From contig JAULBX010027716.1 of assembly GCA_032358255.1 (NCBI GenBank), positions 1-64,000 of the forward strand: DNA of 64,000 bases, given 5' to 3'. The notes under the pieces were generated by a model that did not search any database, had not been told where the DNA came from, and saw only the letters and a list, made by a program, of their open reading frames with translations. The position numbers were made by a program, and so were the translations under genes. Source of the stretch: Heterotrichella gracilis (lineage: Eukaryota; Sar; Xanthophyceae; Tribonematales; Xanthonemataceae). Shown piece after piece: positions 1 through 11,500 of this stretch (position 1 is the first letter of the stretch; each line of letters opens with the position of its first letter).

Positions 1-3000
1 TCAAGCGTGTGCCATTGGCTAAACCGTTGGTCATGTTCCGCATCAACATGATTGGAGAACCAACCTTCAACTGCAACTTAAGGGGGGGCAACCCAGACAG
101 TTGGCAAGTGTGGAGGAACTCTACAGGCCACACTGCAGGGTCGTCGTCATGCCCTACACTATCAGCACTCAAAAACTCGTACGTACGGTCCTCAGGGTCA
201 CCACTGCTACTAAACTTAGACATCACGGTAACATTACTCCTATCAACATCCTCATTTTTGGGAGTGAGAATGGCCCTACCCATTAAATACTCCGTGCGTG
301 ATGCAGCATCTGCATGTGTGCCCAACTCCCCATAAACCATGTCAATCAAATCCTGCAGATTTTCTGTGGGGCAAGCAATACCTGCAGGTACCCTGATAAG
401 GTCCTCTCCCATGCCGGCTATAGCGTACACAGGCTCAGTGCCCTCCCCGATGCGTTGTAGGAAATTTGCAAACCCCTGCTGTCGGACTGCATCTTGCCCT
501 TGCAGAGTTTGCACTCGCATGTTCATGTGCAATTTTAGCTGGGTGAAGTGGCTCCACAATGGTGAACTCTTCAGGCACGCATTGATGATGTCAGCCCGCC
601 CTCCCTTTTGCACCACGGGCAGCACTTGCCTGAAATCCCCACCGCATAGCAGCACCTTGCCCCCAAATGGAAGTGTGTTGTCCATGATGTCTTGCAAGCT
701 CCTGTCTAAAGCTTCAAAGCAGTGCCTGCAACAGACCAGGAGTAGGGTGAGCTATGCCACCAACGGGCCACAGTATTAAAGCACTTTTAATAATAAATAT
801 TTTGTTGCTTACACAAACAATTTTTTATCTTTTGAATTAATACTACCTGTGACCCATGGGTGCCTCGTCCCAAATCAACAAAGAAGCTGCCTTGACCAAA
901 GCTGCCACAGCTGTGCCCTTCACCAGCTTGCAAGTGGATGTGCCAGACAGCCCAGCCACTGGAATCTTAAACCTGGAGTGCGCCGTTTTCCCCCCTTGCA
1001 ATAACTGTGCTGCTATCCCAGACGTTGCTACCGGCAAAACAATATTGCCCTCTGATCGCAAGCGGGCCATGATAGTGTTGTAGGTGAAAGTCTTGCCGGT
1101 GCCCCCTAGCCCATCAAGAAAAAAACATTTAGCACGTGCGACATCATCCTCAACAGCTGCCAATACTGCATCATGCACAGTGCGTTGCTGGGCATTCAAG
1201 CGTGGGGCATTAGTTTGCCATAAGTCTGCTGCTTCTTGCCTGTCCCACCTGGCCCGTACCTCCACCACTGACTGGTTTAGGGCTGCATCCCCAGGTATGG
1301 CGGGAGGGGCAGGCAGGCCAAAGGCCTCAACAGTGTGACCATAGCCCCTGAGGTGATGCTCGATGTCTCGCAAGGCCATCTCATACATAGCAGCATTGAT
1401 GGTTGCATGGACATCAGCCTGGAAATGCACAGGTAGCAGTCACGAAGGGGTGCAGTCATGCATGCAACCCACGTTTAGCCCTATGCAAAGCAAACTCACC
1501 CTGCGTGCTGCCACCAAATAGTCATCAACCAAATCACCACAATACTTGTCCCATAAAACCCTGGGAATAGCTGGGTCATTGAAAGCCAAAATTGTAGCAA
1601 ACAGGGCACGACAGTCTGCACCTGTTCTGGTCTGCATGAGACACACATGGTGAAATCAGTTGTTGCAAGGGGGGGGTTAAGACATGAAGTGCAGTATCAT
1701 ATGCCCACACACACCTGGATGGCCTCAGCTAAAGCCTGGTCCCATTCGTTGTCATCCTCCAACAAACCCCTAGCATTGCAAGCTGCCTTGAAGGTTTCGT
1801 GAACAGTTGCCTGCCCATCTGCCACTGTGGTTCGCAAGGCCTCCCAGCTGTCAGCCCCAGCTACCACGGTCAACAGCAGGCGTAGGTAGAAGCGTTCACC
1901 ACTGGTTGGTGCAGCATAGTACATTCTGCCAATAGTGGGTTGTGATTGTTTCTTTTTCCTAAGCTGCCATTGCTTGTCCTTGGCACTGAAGGTACAAACG
2001 CTGGGGAAATCTTGGTAGGTAGTGTTGAGCATTTGGGTGACGTGTGCTGGTACTGGTCTGCCTGCACGCTGGCATTCCTCCACTTTCTCCTTAGACTGAG
2101 CATTGCAGGCTAACCAAGCTGTTAGTGTGGTGATGGGCTGTACAATGGTGTCAAGTGGCTGGTCATCCTGGAAATAAACTGCCTCATCCCCGGGCAAGTG
2201 CACTGACAACCTATACACTGCAGGCCCCCCCCCATGCATTGGAAACATAAACAACCTCCATGCTGCCTCAGTTGAAGTCACGTATCTGCCATCTAAATAC
2301 ACCTTGACCTCGTCCACTTGCTGTGCAGCTGGTGCTCCATCTGCTGCTGCCCCATCAACCGCTGTGCTGGCACGATACTGAGCCCTGTCATGCCCCTTGT
2401 ACACGTACTTGTACAGGTGCTTGCTGGCCTCCATGGAAATGGTGATCTCGACATTGATGTGGCACTCATACCGCAGGGTCAAATATGGGTTGTAAGGCAC
2501 CACCCACCGGTTGTCCATGCGAACAATCACCCTGCAATGAAATGTAACATGTGATAAAATAACGCAAATTATATACATCTACAATTAACTCGCAGTTTGT
2601 TATGCACATACCTTGGATTAAGCTGCACTTCGGCTGAATCACCACTGGGGTTTTTGATTTCTTTTTCAAAAACCCTGCCATTGTCCCTGCGGCGGTATAC
2701 AGGGTAGGTGCCGTCCACCATAACAGTTTCAGCTTGGAACTCCTTTGGGTACTTCTTGTCGCACCCTTCTGTCCCCATGCATGGACACCTGGGGGTGAAA
2801 TGAACAAATCAATATCTACAGAGGTTGAAAGAAATATTATATTATAAAACAATTAACATTTCTATATCCAGGCATTTACCTGGGGTTGAGAGCACCGCAT
2901 GGGCCATGCATCATACACTGGGTGACAATCTTGTAGAGGTTTGAATCGCGCGGTGGCAGCTCGGCACAAACAATGGAATCTACTGCCTCGACAGTCCGGG

Positions 3001-6000
3001 GTTTGGATGCATCATCCAGGATGAGCAGAATGTGGGCATGTGGCATTCCCCTGGAAAACAGAGTGACATGAATGAAATGGCAACCAAGTGCTATTCAGCA
3101 ACATGAGTGGGCCAAAACCACTCACCTCTTTTGGTATTCAATGACGTGGACATTTCCAAGGACTTTGCCAAACACTTGCTTGTCTTTGATGTCCTTTAGC
3201 AAAGCTTCCAACTTCAATTTGAACACCCTGTCTACCAAATCTGGTCTGTCATGTGGTTGTTGACCAGGGCGAAGTTCAGCTTTGATCTCTTCCCAATGGG
3301 GGTTGCATGTCATGGTGATGAAGAGATCTGGCTTGCCAAGCTTGCGCACAATAGCAAGTGCATCATTGTACAGCTGCACCATGTGCCTGGGGCTGCCTAT
3401 AAAACTGGAAGGCAAAATGATGCGTTCCCCAACCTCCTGACCCAGCTGTGCATCCCCAGCGATGACATGATCTCGCACACCATGGTACAGGTCCTTTCGT
3501 AGCCTGTCTTGATGGTGTCTGAGATATTTCAAGCGCTGCTGCTCGGTTTTTGCCCACATGTCTACCATCCACTCTTGGTAGAGCTTGCCAGCCAGCGTGT
3601 GCACAGCATTAAAATACAGATCTGGGTGGTCCTGCAGTGAGCAACAATAGGCTCATGCATATGTGTGAATTGTTTTTTTGCTTTTAAAAATTTAATCTGC
3701 TACCATGAGATATGCTGTTATGCAATTTCTGTTCCACACACATACCTGCATAAAGAACGCCCCATAATCTCTGGCTGTGATGGTTTTGTTGGCTGTGCTG
3801 GTCTCTTGATGCTCTTGGTTGTCTACATCATCACCCAGCTCTTGTGGCCCGTTACCCCCAACACCGCCCTGGTTGGCCTGGTCATGCACCAAACGCTGTC
3901 CACTGCAAGGCATACCCAGGCGCCAACCCAACTCGCCCCTTGGATAGAGGAGTGGGTAGTGTAGGGGATCATACGCAGCGTTGAGGTCACTTATGATCCT
4001 GATAGGACCATCCTGCACATGCATGTGTAGCAGCAGTTAGCAAGCAGAGGGATGTGTAGCAGCAGTCAGCAGGCAGAGGGGCAGCAGAGGGGCAACACTG
4101 TGTAACGTACCCTACTTTCAACCAGGATCTCTCTTGCTGAAACGGTGGGGTTCTCATTGTCTGCTGCACCCTCCCCAACCTGAAACATGGCAACCTCATT
4201 GGGATCCCGAAGGGCGTTGTACCTGTGATAGCAACACAAACTTAATTCAGGCACACACAACCCAAACCGTTTGGCAACACGAACTGGTTAGCTCAGCCTG
4301 CTGACCTCCGTGTGTCTACGCCGCCAGTTTCGTCGATCACCAGGTACAGTTCAGCTACCTCGCCGTCAGGTCTATCCACCACCTGTATGAATGTCCGCAC
4401 GAAATAGTTCTCCCTGCGGAGCATAGTCTGCAGCTTCTCCATTACCTCAGGTTTGACATTGTCCCGTGCTCCCCCCATTGCACGAATTGCCGGGCGTTCA
4501 ACTCCGCAGCTGGGTCAATAACGAAGATCTGGGCACAGGTGGGGGTTGGCCCTGGGTGGAGGGACCCCATACGGTGGTACACTGAACCATGGGCACGCAG
4601 CATAGAGACACCGCCACTGGGGTGGTCAACCTGTGGACAGAGAGTGAGGTTGTGGCAACAATGTTTGCTTTGGGTTGCAAGCTCTACCAAGGGAGGGTTT
4701 GCTGGTGCTGGGCTGGAGTGCAATGGAGTGTGCACGTACCTGTATAGTGGATGAGGCCATTTGCAACCCACTGTTGTAGCTCCGTATATTCTCCTGGAAG
4801 TTCTTGCCTTCTGCCAGTTCCTCTGTGGCCAGCTCTCTACCTAAACTTGGGTGATTGAGCAACGTGGCCAGCTCATCTGGGGGAGGCTCTGGAAAGTGGC
4901 CAAGCAGGTCTACCTTGCCCTTCCTGCAGCACAGGCTGAACTGCCCATTGCTGGTTTTCTCAGCGTTCCACATAAAACCATGGCAGAACTGGCACTGCTG
5001 ACTGCGCTCGCCCAAGTTGTGCCTCTGGCGCAAGTCTGCATCGCTGAACTCGGCTGCAGGCTTGCATCGAGCTGCATGATAGGTGGCAGGCTGTTCTCTG
5101 GCACGGCGGTGCCCAGCAGCGTTGGCTGCAGCTGTTGCTGCTCGCTCGGGCGTGGTGAGGTTGGCCCTCTGTTCTTGGTGCTGGGCGGTGTTGGCTGCAG
5201 TAGCTGCTGCACGCTCGGGCGTGGTGAGGTTTGCCCTGTGTGCTTGGTGCTGGGCAGCGTTGGCTGCAGCTGCTGCTGCTCGCTCGGGCGTGGCGAGGGT
5301 GGCCCTGCGTTCTTGGTGTTGGGCAGTGTTGGCTGCAGTTGCTGCTGCTCGCTCGGGCGTGGTGAGGTTGGCCCTGCGTTCTTGGTGTTGGGCAGTGTTG
5401 GCTGCAGTTGCTGCTGCTCGCTCGGGCGTGGCGAGGTTGGCCCTGCGCTGGCGTTGACGTTCTGCGTTGGCTGCTGCTTCTTGTTCACGTTGGGCCCGGC
5501 TGAGGTTGCGCCTACGCTCACGTTGCCTGGCTGCATCGCGTTTACGCTTGGCCTCACGCTGTACAGGAGTGGGCTGAACTTGTTTGCGCCGTTTAGCCTC
5601 TGCTTTTGCGGCTGCTCTCTCTGCTACGGTCTGGGCTGGCTGGGCCTGGGCATCATTTATTTCTGGTGGTGGTGGTGGTGGTGGTGGTGGTTGTAAACCC
5701 TGACCCTTGAAAGCCAGCCGTTGACCTGCATGCACATGGTCCAAGTTGAAGAGTACAAAAGGACTACACAACAGGCTGTATATTGTGCTGGGGCCACGAA
5801 AACATCATACCTGAGCCTGATTCAGCAGTCAGCGCAGCAGCAAGGCGTTCAGCAGCACGGCCACGCCCTCGCCCTCGCCCACGCCCACGCCCACGCCCAC
5901 GTCCGGGTGCAATCGGGCTGGGAATAGGGGAAATACCGGCTGCAGAAGGGGAAACTGTTGAGTCCCTCATTCGCCCACACATACCCGACGCTGGTATTGA

Positions 6001-6106
6001 GGTAGTTACCTTCTTGAAGGCGTTGAGCCTCGGTGGAAGCCCTGATATTATGGCGTTGTTCAATGTTTCGCTGCCGACTCCCCTGGGTGAGTTGAACGTC
6101 AGCCAT
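1..6106 (-). CDS. Helitron Rep-helicase polyprotein (partial at its C-terminus)
   Basis: Rolling-circle transposase. Translation starts at the ATG at 6106 (MADVQLTQ). Phase-consistent introns join exons at about 6106-6010, 5935-5815 and 5732 leftwards. Domains in order: Gly-Arg-rich N-terminus; polyproline (about 5665-5690); five or so 23-residue repeats (5109-5453); a Cys zinc-finger-like segment beginning CQFCHGFMW near 4990; the conserved NFQENIRSYNS block near 4800; Rep with HUH variant GMPHAHILL at about 3050-3020 and the YKYVYKGHDR tyrosine motif near 2400; then helicase with Walker A GLGGTGKT near 1105, Walker B LLIWDEAP near 865, GGDFRQVLPV near 640 and SPIMLMRNMTNG near 40-75. The reading frame remains open to base 1. 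Introns are AT-rich and some junctions were not resolved. No internal stop was seen in the exons I followed, so the copy may be young. Confidence 0.85.
5109..5453 (-). repeat. 69-bp coding tandem repeat inside the Helitron ORF
   Basis: About five head-to-tail copies of a 69-bp unit encode a 23-residue Ala/Thr/Gln-rich repeat of the form RANLTTPERAAATAANTAQH plus three residues. Copies differ by single residues (ATL, NLA, AHR variants). The unit length is a multiple of three, so the frame is kept. It sits between the basic N-terminal segment and the Cys-rich motif and is probably a flexible linker. Confidence 0.85.
5860..5903 (-). repeat. GGGCGT-type microsatellite encoding a Gly-Arg tract
   Basis: On the plus strand this reads as CGCCCT/CGCCCA units. 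On the minus (coding) strand it gives alternating Gly-Arg in exon 2 of the Helitron gene. An RG/GR tract of this kind commonly binds nucleic acid. Confidence 0.7.
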
Positions 6107-6179
6107 GGTGAAAAGCACAAACGAACGAAAACGAAAACGAAAAGAACAAACGAAAAGAGGCAAGGGACTGTGGAGGTGT

Positions 6180-6215
6180 CAGGTGGGACGTGAGAGAATG
6201 CACACGTCCCACCTG
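6180..6215. repeat. Perfect 13-bp inverted repeat with 10-nt loop
   Basis: CAGGTGGGACGTG at 6180-6192 is exactly complementary to 6203-6215. It lies 75 bp upstream of the Helitron start codon, in the region expected to hold the Helitron 5' end or promoter. It could be a subterminal hairpin or a binding site for a dimeric factor. Confidence 0.8.
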
Positions 6216-6640
6216 CCTGGGAGTCAAAGACGTACCTCCAAGAACTTACAGACGTGGGATGGGGGGTTACAGTTTGTGGGAGTCAAAGTCTTTGACAAAG
6301 ACGTAACTAACATAACTTCAAGAGGTTACAGACCAGTGGTGGCGCCCCGCGCCCCCCTCAAAATGTCCGCGCCCTGTACCCTGACCCTCCCACGTTCCAA
6401 GCCGACGTGGCGGTGAGACGACGACGTGGCGTGCCGACTTGTCGATCGCCGATTGGCTGTTGGGACGGACGGACAGACAACGGAGCTGACGAAGCGTTTA
6501 TACTCGAGCGCCCGGCGGTCCCCCGGATCTCGCCCCGGATCTCTCGGACGTTTTTTCCCTCGGACGGACCCATCCGTCCATGGCGGGGGGTTTCTGGCCT
6601 ATTGCCCTTAAACCCTTCCCGAAGGGAAGGGCCGGGTATT
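6216..6640. other. GC-rich spacer between Helitron and LINE
   Basis: No gene seen. It contains ACGTGG/ACGTGGCG words around 6400-6430, short direct repeats (cggatctcgccccggatctc near 6520-6545) and an 8-bp hairpin at 6613-6631 (CCCTTCCC, loop GAA, GGGAAGGG). The hairpin is immediately beside the ATATT-type tail of the LINE and may belong to its 3' UTR. Confidence 0.5.
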
Positions 6641-7745
6641 ATATTATATTATATTATATTTTACAAAATTTTTACAAGATTTATTTGACAGTCACATCCA
6701 GGGAGCCAACCCGGGCTCACAAGACTGTTGGGGGTGCTTGGAAAAGTCACCCCGCTTACTAAATAAACTGTGAATCATTGGAGCCACATTGGCCCCACAT
6801 TTACTACCAAAAAAGCTAAACAGGTTTCTAGAAACGCCATCATAGCAGCTCTGAAATGCTTCTCTAACATCGTGGTACAGTGGACATTTAAAAATGAAAT
6901 GGTGTTCATCTTCAACATGATGTTGTCCAATCGTTTCACAATATTTGCACAACCTATGTTCATAATCAACGCGTCTCCATCTACCAGTTTCAACCACGAG
7001 ATCATGGGCACCCATTCTAAACCTAGCTAACTCAACCCTATGGCTTTTGCACAAGTCCAAAGTCAAGTATTCTGCCATCGATCCCCAATCACCACCGTGT
7101 ATGCTAACGTACTGCATAGTTTTCCTACTCGCATTGACCGTGTTTGACATCAAGTATGCCAGTCTCGCTGTTTCCATTAGCTCCTCGATCTCTAGCGCTT
7201 CCGGGCTGGGTGTCAGGACAGGTATGCCACAAGGCTGGCTTGCTACCGCGCTGGCATCAACCAATTCCCCCGCAAGGGGTGTATGGCCATGTGCCTGGGG
7301 GTGCGCGTGCTCTAATTGAGTTTCGGTGGGCCAGGCCGTGGATCCGTTGCCGCCCTGCCTGTGGTTCCCTGCCTGAGCCACTCCATCCCCTGGCGCCGGA
7401 TCCTCAGCTCCATTCATAGCAATCCACTGATGTAGCTGCGCTGTCCATGAGTGCTTCAGTGCGCGCTGACCGCTTACCCGTTGATATGCTAACATAATTA
7501 ACCTAGTACTGCCTGTTTCTTTGAACTCCACCATACGGTTGTAAAATTTCAAAATATGCTTCTGCCACACAAATTGCAGTGGTAGCCTACCCACTTTACT
7601 GTACATCATAAACTCTGCGGTTGAATTCCTGTCCGCTAATAATTTGCGCAAAAACAGCATGTGCACTTCTTCAAGTACCTCACACCCTGATTGCATGTAC
7701 TGCGTTCCCAAAACTGCGTTCCCCAAACATCAGTTCAATGGTTAC
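6636..7745 (-). mobile_element. 5'-truncated LINE (non-LTR retrotransposon) copy
   Basis: A minus-strand fragment carrying only the C-terminal part of a LINE ORF2. The element's 3' end points left and finishes in an ATAAT-type pentanucleotide tail at 6637-6662. The 5' truncation lies near 7.73-7.76 kb. Dead-on-arrival 5' truncation is the normal result of target-primed reverse transcription. No clear target-site duplication was found by eye. Confidence 0.8.
6692..7726 (-). pseudogene. LINE ORF2 C-terminal fragment (RT tail and zf-RVT)
   Basis: An open frame of about 340 codons without the reverse-transcriptase catalytic region or endonuclease. The first part (VLEEVHMLFLRKLLADRNS, then PLQFVWQKHILKFYNRM) matches the segment that follows the RT domain in plant and algal LINEs. 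Near the end lies the zinc-knuckle-like zf-RVT motif CKYCETIGQHHVEDEHHF followed by a Cys (spacing C-x2-C-x7-H...C). The frame is uninterrupted, suggesting recent insertion, but without RT/EN it cannot move on its own. The first codon is arbitrary because the upstream part is missing. Confidence 0.75.
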
Positions 7746-7901
7746 ACAAAATGACAAATGGCCCAGTATAGCAGTAGTTGTATACAGGGGAGCATGTATT
7801 GAGGCAGTATTTAAACAAAGAGTACCCAGTATTTATCCAGTATGCCTCTATGCTTCCATGCCGTTACTCAATACGTTTATTGGCGTGCCATACTGGCATG
7901 G

Positions 7902-8375
7902 GGAGCTAGTATGGTGATATGGCAGTATGGTGCCTTGCACCTCCCCCCTTATGATCTTCATTTTTGAAGTCAGTAGGGTAGTAGGGCTGTATGGTAGGGG
8001 AAGGGGGGGGGGGGAGGGGGGGGGAAGGCATCATGCCAGCCCCACAGGGGGGGGGGGGGGGGCCTAGGCACCATACAGCCATACTGCCATACAGTGCCTG
8101 TAAGATACCCATGTCCAGTGCTTGTTAGGAATTCGATTTAGGTTTTTAGGGTTTAGGGTTTAGGGTTTTAGGGTTTTAGGGTTTTAGGGTTTAGGGTTTA
8201 AGTTTCGAAGCTGTATGGCGGTATGGCGATATGGTGCCTTAGGTACCCCCCACATGTTCATGAGGCTGTATGGTGATATGGCGGTATGGTGCCTTTACAC
8301 CCCCCCCCCTATTCCCTGGGGCTGGTATGGTGATATGACAGTATGGTGCCTCATACAACCCCCCCCCCCCCTTCT
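7902..8375. repeat. Minisatellite with C/G homopolymer tracts, one unit inverted
   Basis: A unit of the form CTGTATGGTGATATGGCAG...TATGGTGCCTT followed by a run of C occurs at about 7905-7956, 8205-8250, 8265-8311 and 8321-8372. One copy at about 8000-8098 is inverted: it begins with long G runs (8000-8030 and 8047-8062) and ends in the complement of the TATGG module. Unit ends differ, so this is a degenerate array. The G tracts could form quadruplexes. Confidence 0.8.
8137..8200 (+). repeat. Interstitial telomeric repeat array (TTTAGGG/TTTTAGGG)
   Basis: About eight tandem, slightly variable units of plant-type TTTAGGG mixed with Chlamydomonas-type TTTTAGGG. It is embedded in the minisatellite block beside the truncated LINE. 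A single degenerate unit recurs at 8521-8533, and others at 58745-58765 and 60308-60340. Confidence 0.9.
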
Positions 8376-8559
8376 CCATTCAACGACAGGACAAGAATAT
8401 ATCTCTGATAAAGACCTATTAAATATATATTTTAATGCTGTATATACAGCGACCATACAGGCAAGGCTGTATACACATACTGTTATAGTGGGCCAACCCT
8501 CTACCTGCTGCCAGTAACCTGTAGGGTTTAGGGTCTTGCCACTCCCCCCAAGCCACCTC

Positions 8560-11500
8560 CTCACGTGCTGCTAGTGACCTGCAGTCCCTCGCCGCCAGGC
8601 TCTTCAACCCCGTGCACTGCTGCAGGATGGCGGCAACGTGGTCTGAGGTGATGGCTGTGCTGTGGGAGAGGTCAAGCCATGTGAGCTTGCTCAGTGCAGG
8701 GGCCACAACTGGCAGCCTTGTGCCGGGGCCAGAGGGTGTTGGGGCTAGCGGCTCGAACAACAGGGGTAGAAGGTTGGCGGCTGCAAAATTGAGCTCTGCA
8801 AGGAGGGAATGGGTGGTTGAGTTCAAATTTACAGTAGTGGGCAGCAGCGGTGGGCGGTAGCGCTAGCAGCTGGGTTACAAGTGCACTGTTCCTCCCCTGT
8901 TGCTGAATACTACCCCTGCCTAGGTTGAACACTAGACCACTTTTTGCAACTGCCCACTGGCAGTAAATACCATACGAGGCAGAAATCCATGCCTATCCAT
9001 TGCAGTGGTATACCGCAAGACCTTTAGCATCACATCAACACCCAGTGGTGGTCTGCAGTGGTCCACCCAGCCACCCCCATGCCATGACACCTCTCAAGCT
9101 TCAGGGCTTGAGGGTACACCAGCTACTGCAAATAGCACGTAGCGTCAACAGACCAGGCAGGAGCTCTGTGGGTGCAAGGGCATCCGCAACACGACCAGCA
9201 GCGCGAGCCCCGGTCCTGTACCAACTCACGCTCACTGTCGACAGCGACGTAGCTGACAGTTTCGGAAGCTGGCTTCCCAAGCACGTGCAGCATATGCTAC
9301 AACTAGAGGAGGGAAACGTTTTCCATGGCGCCGATATCTTCATTGAGCAGCCCATCCCAGGCGAGGGCTCGGTGGATGACAACAGGAACTACGTTGTGCA
9401 ATGCAAGTGCCCAGACTCGGCGACGCTGCAGCGGTTTTTTGAGGTGCACATGCCCGTCCATAGGAAGGAATTGGCTCCTTTCGCCGGCAAAGTGAAAGTG
9501 CAAAGGCGTGTTTTATTGAAGCAGCCTTGTGTTTTGGATCGGTGAACGTCGACATTTCGGAATGCATGCATGTTTGTGCATGCATGGGTGCATTCGTGAC
9601 TAGGTGTGTCCGGACGAGCGTTTACAGGGTTTTATGACGTTTAAGGTCAGGGAATCAACCCATTTATGTTCACTTAACGCTTTTTCTGTTAGGCCCGAGG
9701 TCTCTTGGGTTTGACTACCACAGTAGGTACTGAGTGCCAATTTTCCTGCCCTTGATTTGGTTCACTGCTGCTTTGTTCTTAGACATATATGTGACAGCAA
9801 GTGGGTTAAGCTATACATGACCTTTTGTAACATGCCTTCACCTTCCAAATTGTGCAAGCAGCAACACCTGGGGACCCACTGCCCATGTGACCGTTCACTA
9901 CATACCTCGTAGAGAAGGAAGAGCAAGCTGCCACTGAGAGGTGTGCTGCGCTGCTTGCGGTGACAGAACGCAGTCCGCCAGGTCGAGCGTGTGCAACTGA
10001 GGAAGGCCGCGGCAAGCCATGCTGGTGCTGCTTTGGTCCTGCCGATGACCCCCATCAGTTTGGCCACCTGGTGCGTCGCACTGGCACAGAAAGTGCAGCG
10101 TCTCCAGCCCTGTACCACACAAAGCTTGCCAGGTTTGCATGGAGACATTGCAGACGCAGAGTTACTGTCACAAGCAACAAATATGCAACTTGTTGTTCCT
10201 TATTGCACTTGCGGCCAGTGCCTACGACTCCATCTAGCAAGCGCCAGCCCTGCCCTCCCTTGCACAAGCATACCGATTATGCTGCCACGCAATCTCAGCA
10301 CTTTGAGATGGCCAGCTACCGACAGAAGCTGCGCCACTGCTTCATCGTCCAGTGACTGTTGCTGGCACCACGAAAGGTCCAGTGTCTGAAGAGGGCCCGA
10401 TATCTGCACCAGCTCCATCTGCACCCAAAGGGGACATTAAATGATAACCTCCCTCACGCCATGCACCGCAAAACTAGAATCAATGTGACCACAATGGGTG
10501 CCTCCCTTGGTTCCAATAGGCATGTGGCAGTGTTCAGCAGCTTTGCAAAAAAATCCTGTGATTTATTTTGTAAGTTGCCAAGACGTGTGCATCCGATGCA
10601 ACATGAGGCCATCAGTTTGTGCACACATACCTGAACACGCCCCATCAGCGCAGCATCAGCATGCATCATCCACCAGCTGGCAATCGACATGTGCTGCACA
10701 TGCACCTTGGCAGAGGCGAGCCAGGCAAGCACGTTGTCTAGAGTAGAACAGCCCCGGCTGGCCAAAAGGCCCTGGTCCGCACTTCTGATACACTCAATCG
10801 ATGGCGGCGGACGCAGCACAACGTGGGTCAATTTAATGCCTGCACTTGCCAGCTGTGACAGAATGAGTTCAACCTGCACATGGCACATCAGTATTCGGCA
10901 TAACGCAGCAGGTTGCCATGCGGAATTTCAGTTGCACCATGCGACTCAGATAAAAAGTTTGAGAGAAGCTCAGCTGAGCCCATGCCGCACAAGCTGCTGG
11001 TGCCAAGGAAAGCAGCTTTGCCCATGGCATCACCTTATCATCCGAATCAAGCCGGCACGCTAGTAGCAGATCACCTTTGCCGTCCACCACCAGGGCCTTT
11101 GTCGTGTCAGTTATGACGCTGCATGCACCTTGATCTGCAGGCACCGTGACATAGTGAGCAGTCTGGTGGACAGAACGCAGAAGCACTTGTGCAAAGCTGC
11201 ACTTCGGTCCATTGCTCCTCACCTAATGCCATGCGCTTGAGCATCTGATTGAAGGCTCGCCAGCTGCTGCTGTCCAGGGGTGAAAACTTTGTCCCTGGAG
11301 GCACCCAGTCCCTGCAGCATAGGGACAATCATGCAAGCCTGTATGAGGGATAGCAACGCACTTCACTCGGTCTACTGTGCAGCACTATGCTATTGTCTAT
11401 GCCACCTGATTCGACCCTGTGGCGAGCCTTTTCAGCTTTTGACAACATCCTTTTACAATACAACATATAGCGTACTCAGAATGCCCCCACAGCAGACGCC

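Larger units (their letters stand above)
1..6260 (-). mobile_element. Helitron (rolling-circle DNA transposon), truncated by the left window edge
   Basis: An autonomous Helitron lies on the minus strand. Its 5' side is near 6.1-6.3 kb and its 3' end is beyond base 1. Support comes from the encoded Rep (HUH motif, two-tyrosine motif) fused to a PIF1-type helicase, the defining Helitron combination. The right boundary is approximate. A perfect 13-bp inverted repeat at 6180-6215 lies just upstream of the start codon, and I could not fix a TC 5' terminus. The 3' hairpin and CTRR end are outside the window, so target site and completeness cannot be judged. Confidence 0.9.

Noticed and set aside
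4851-5696. Long plus-strand open frame (281 codons), Cys/Leu/Gly-rich
   Set aside because: Antisense to the Helitron coding repeat; its open frame follows from the 69-bp repeat and biased codons.
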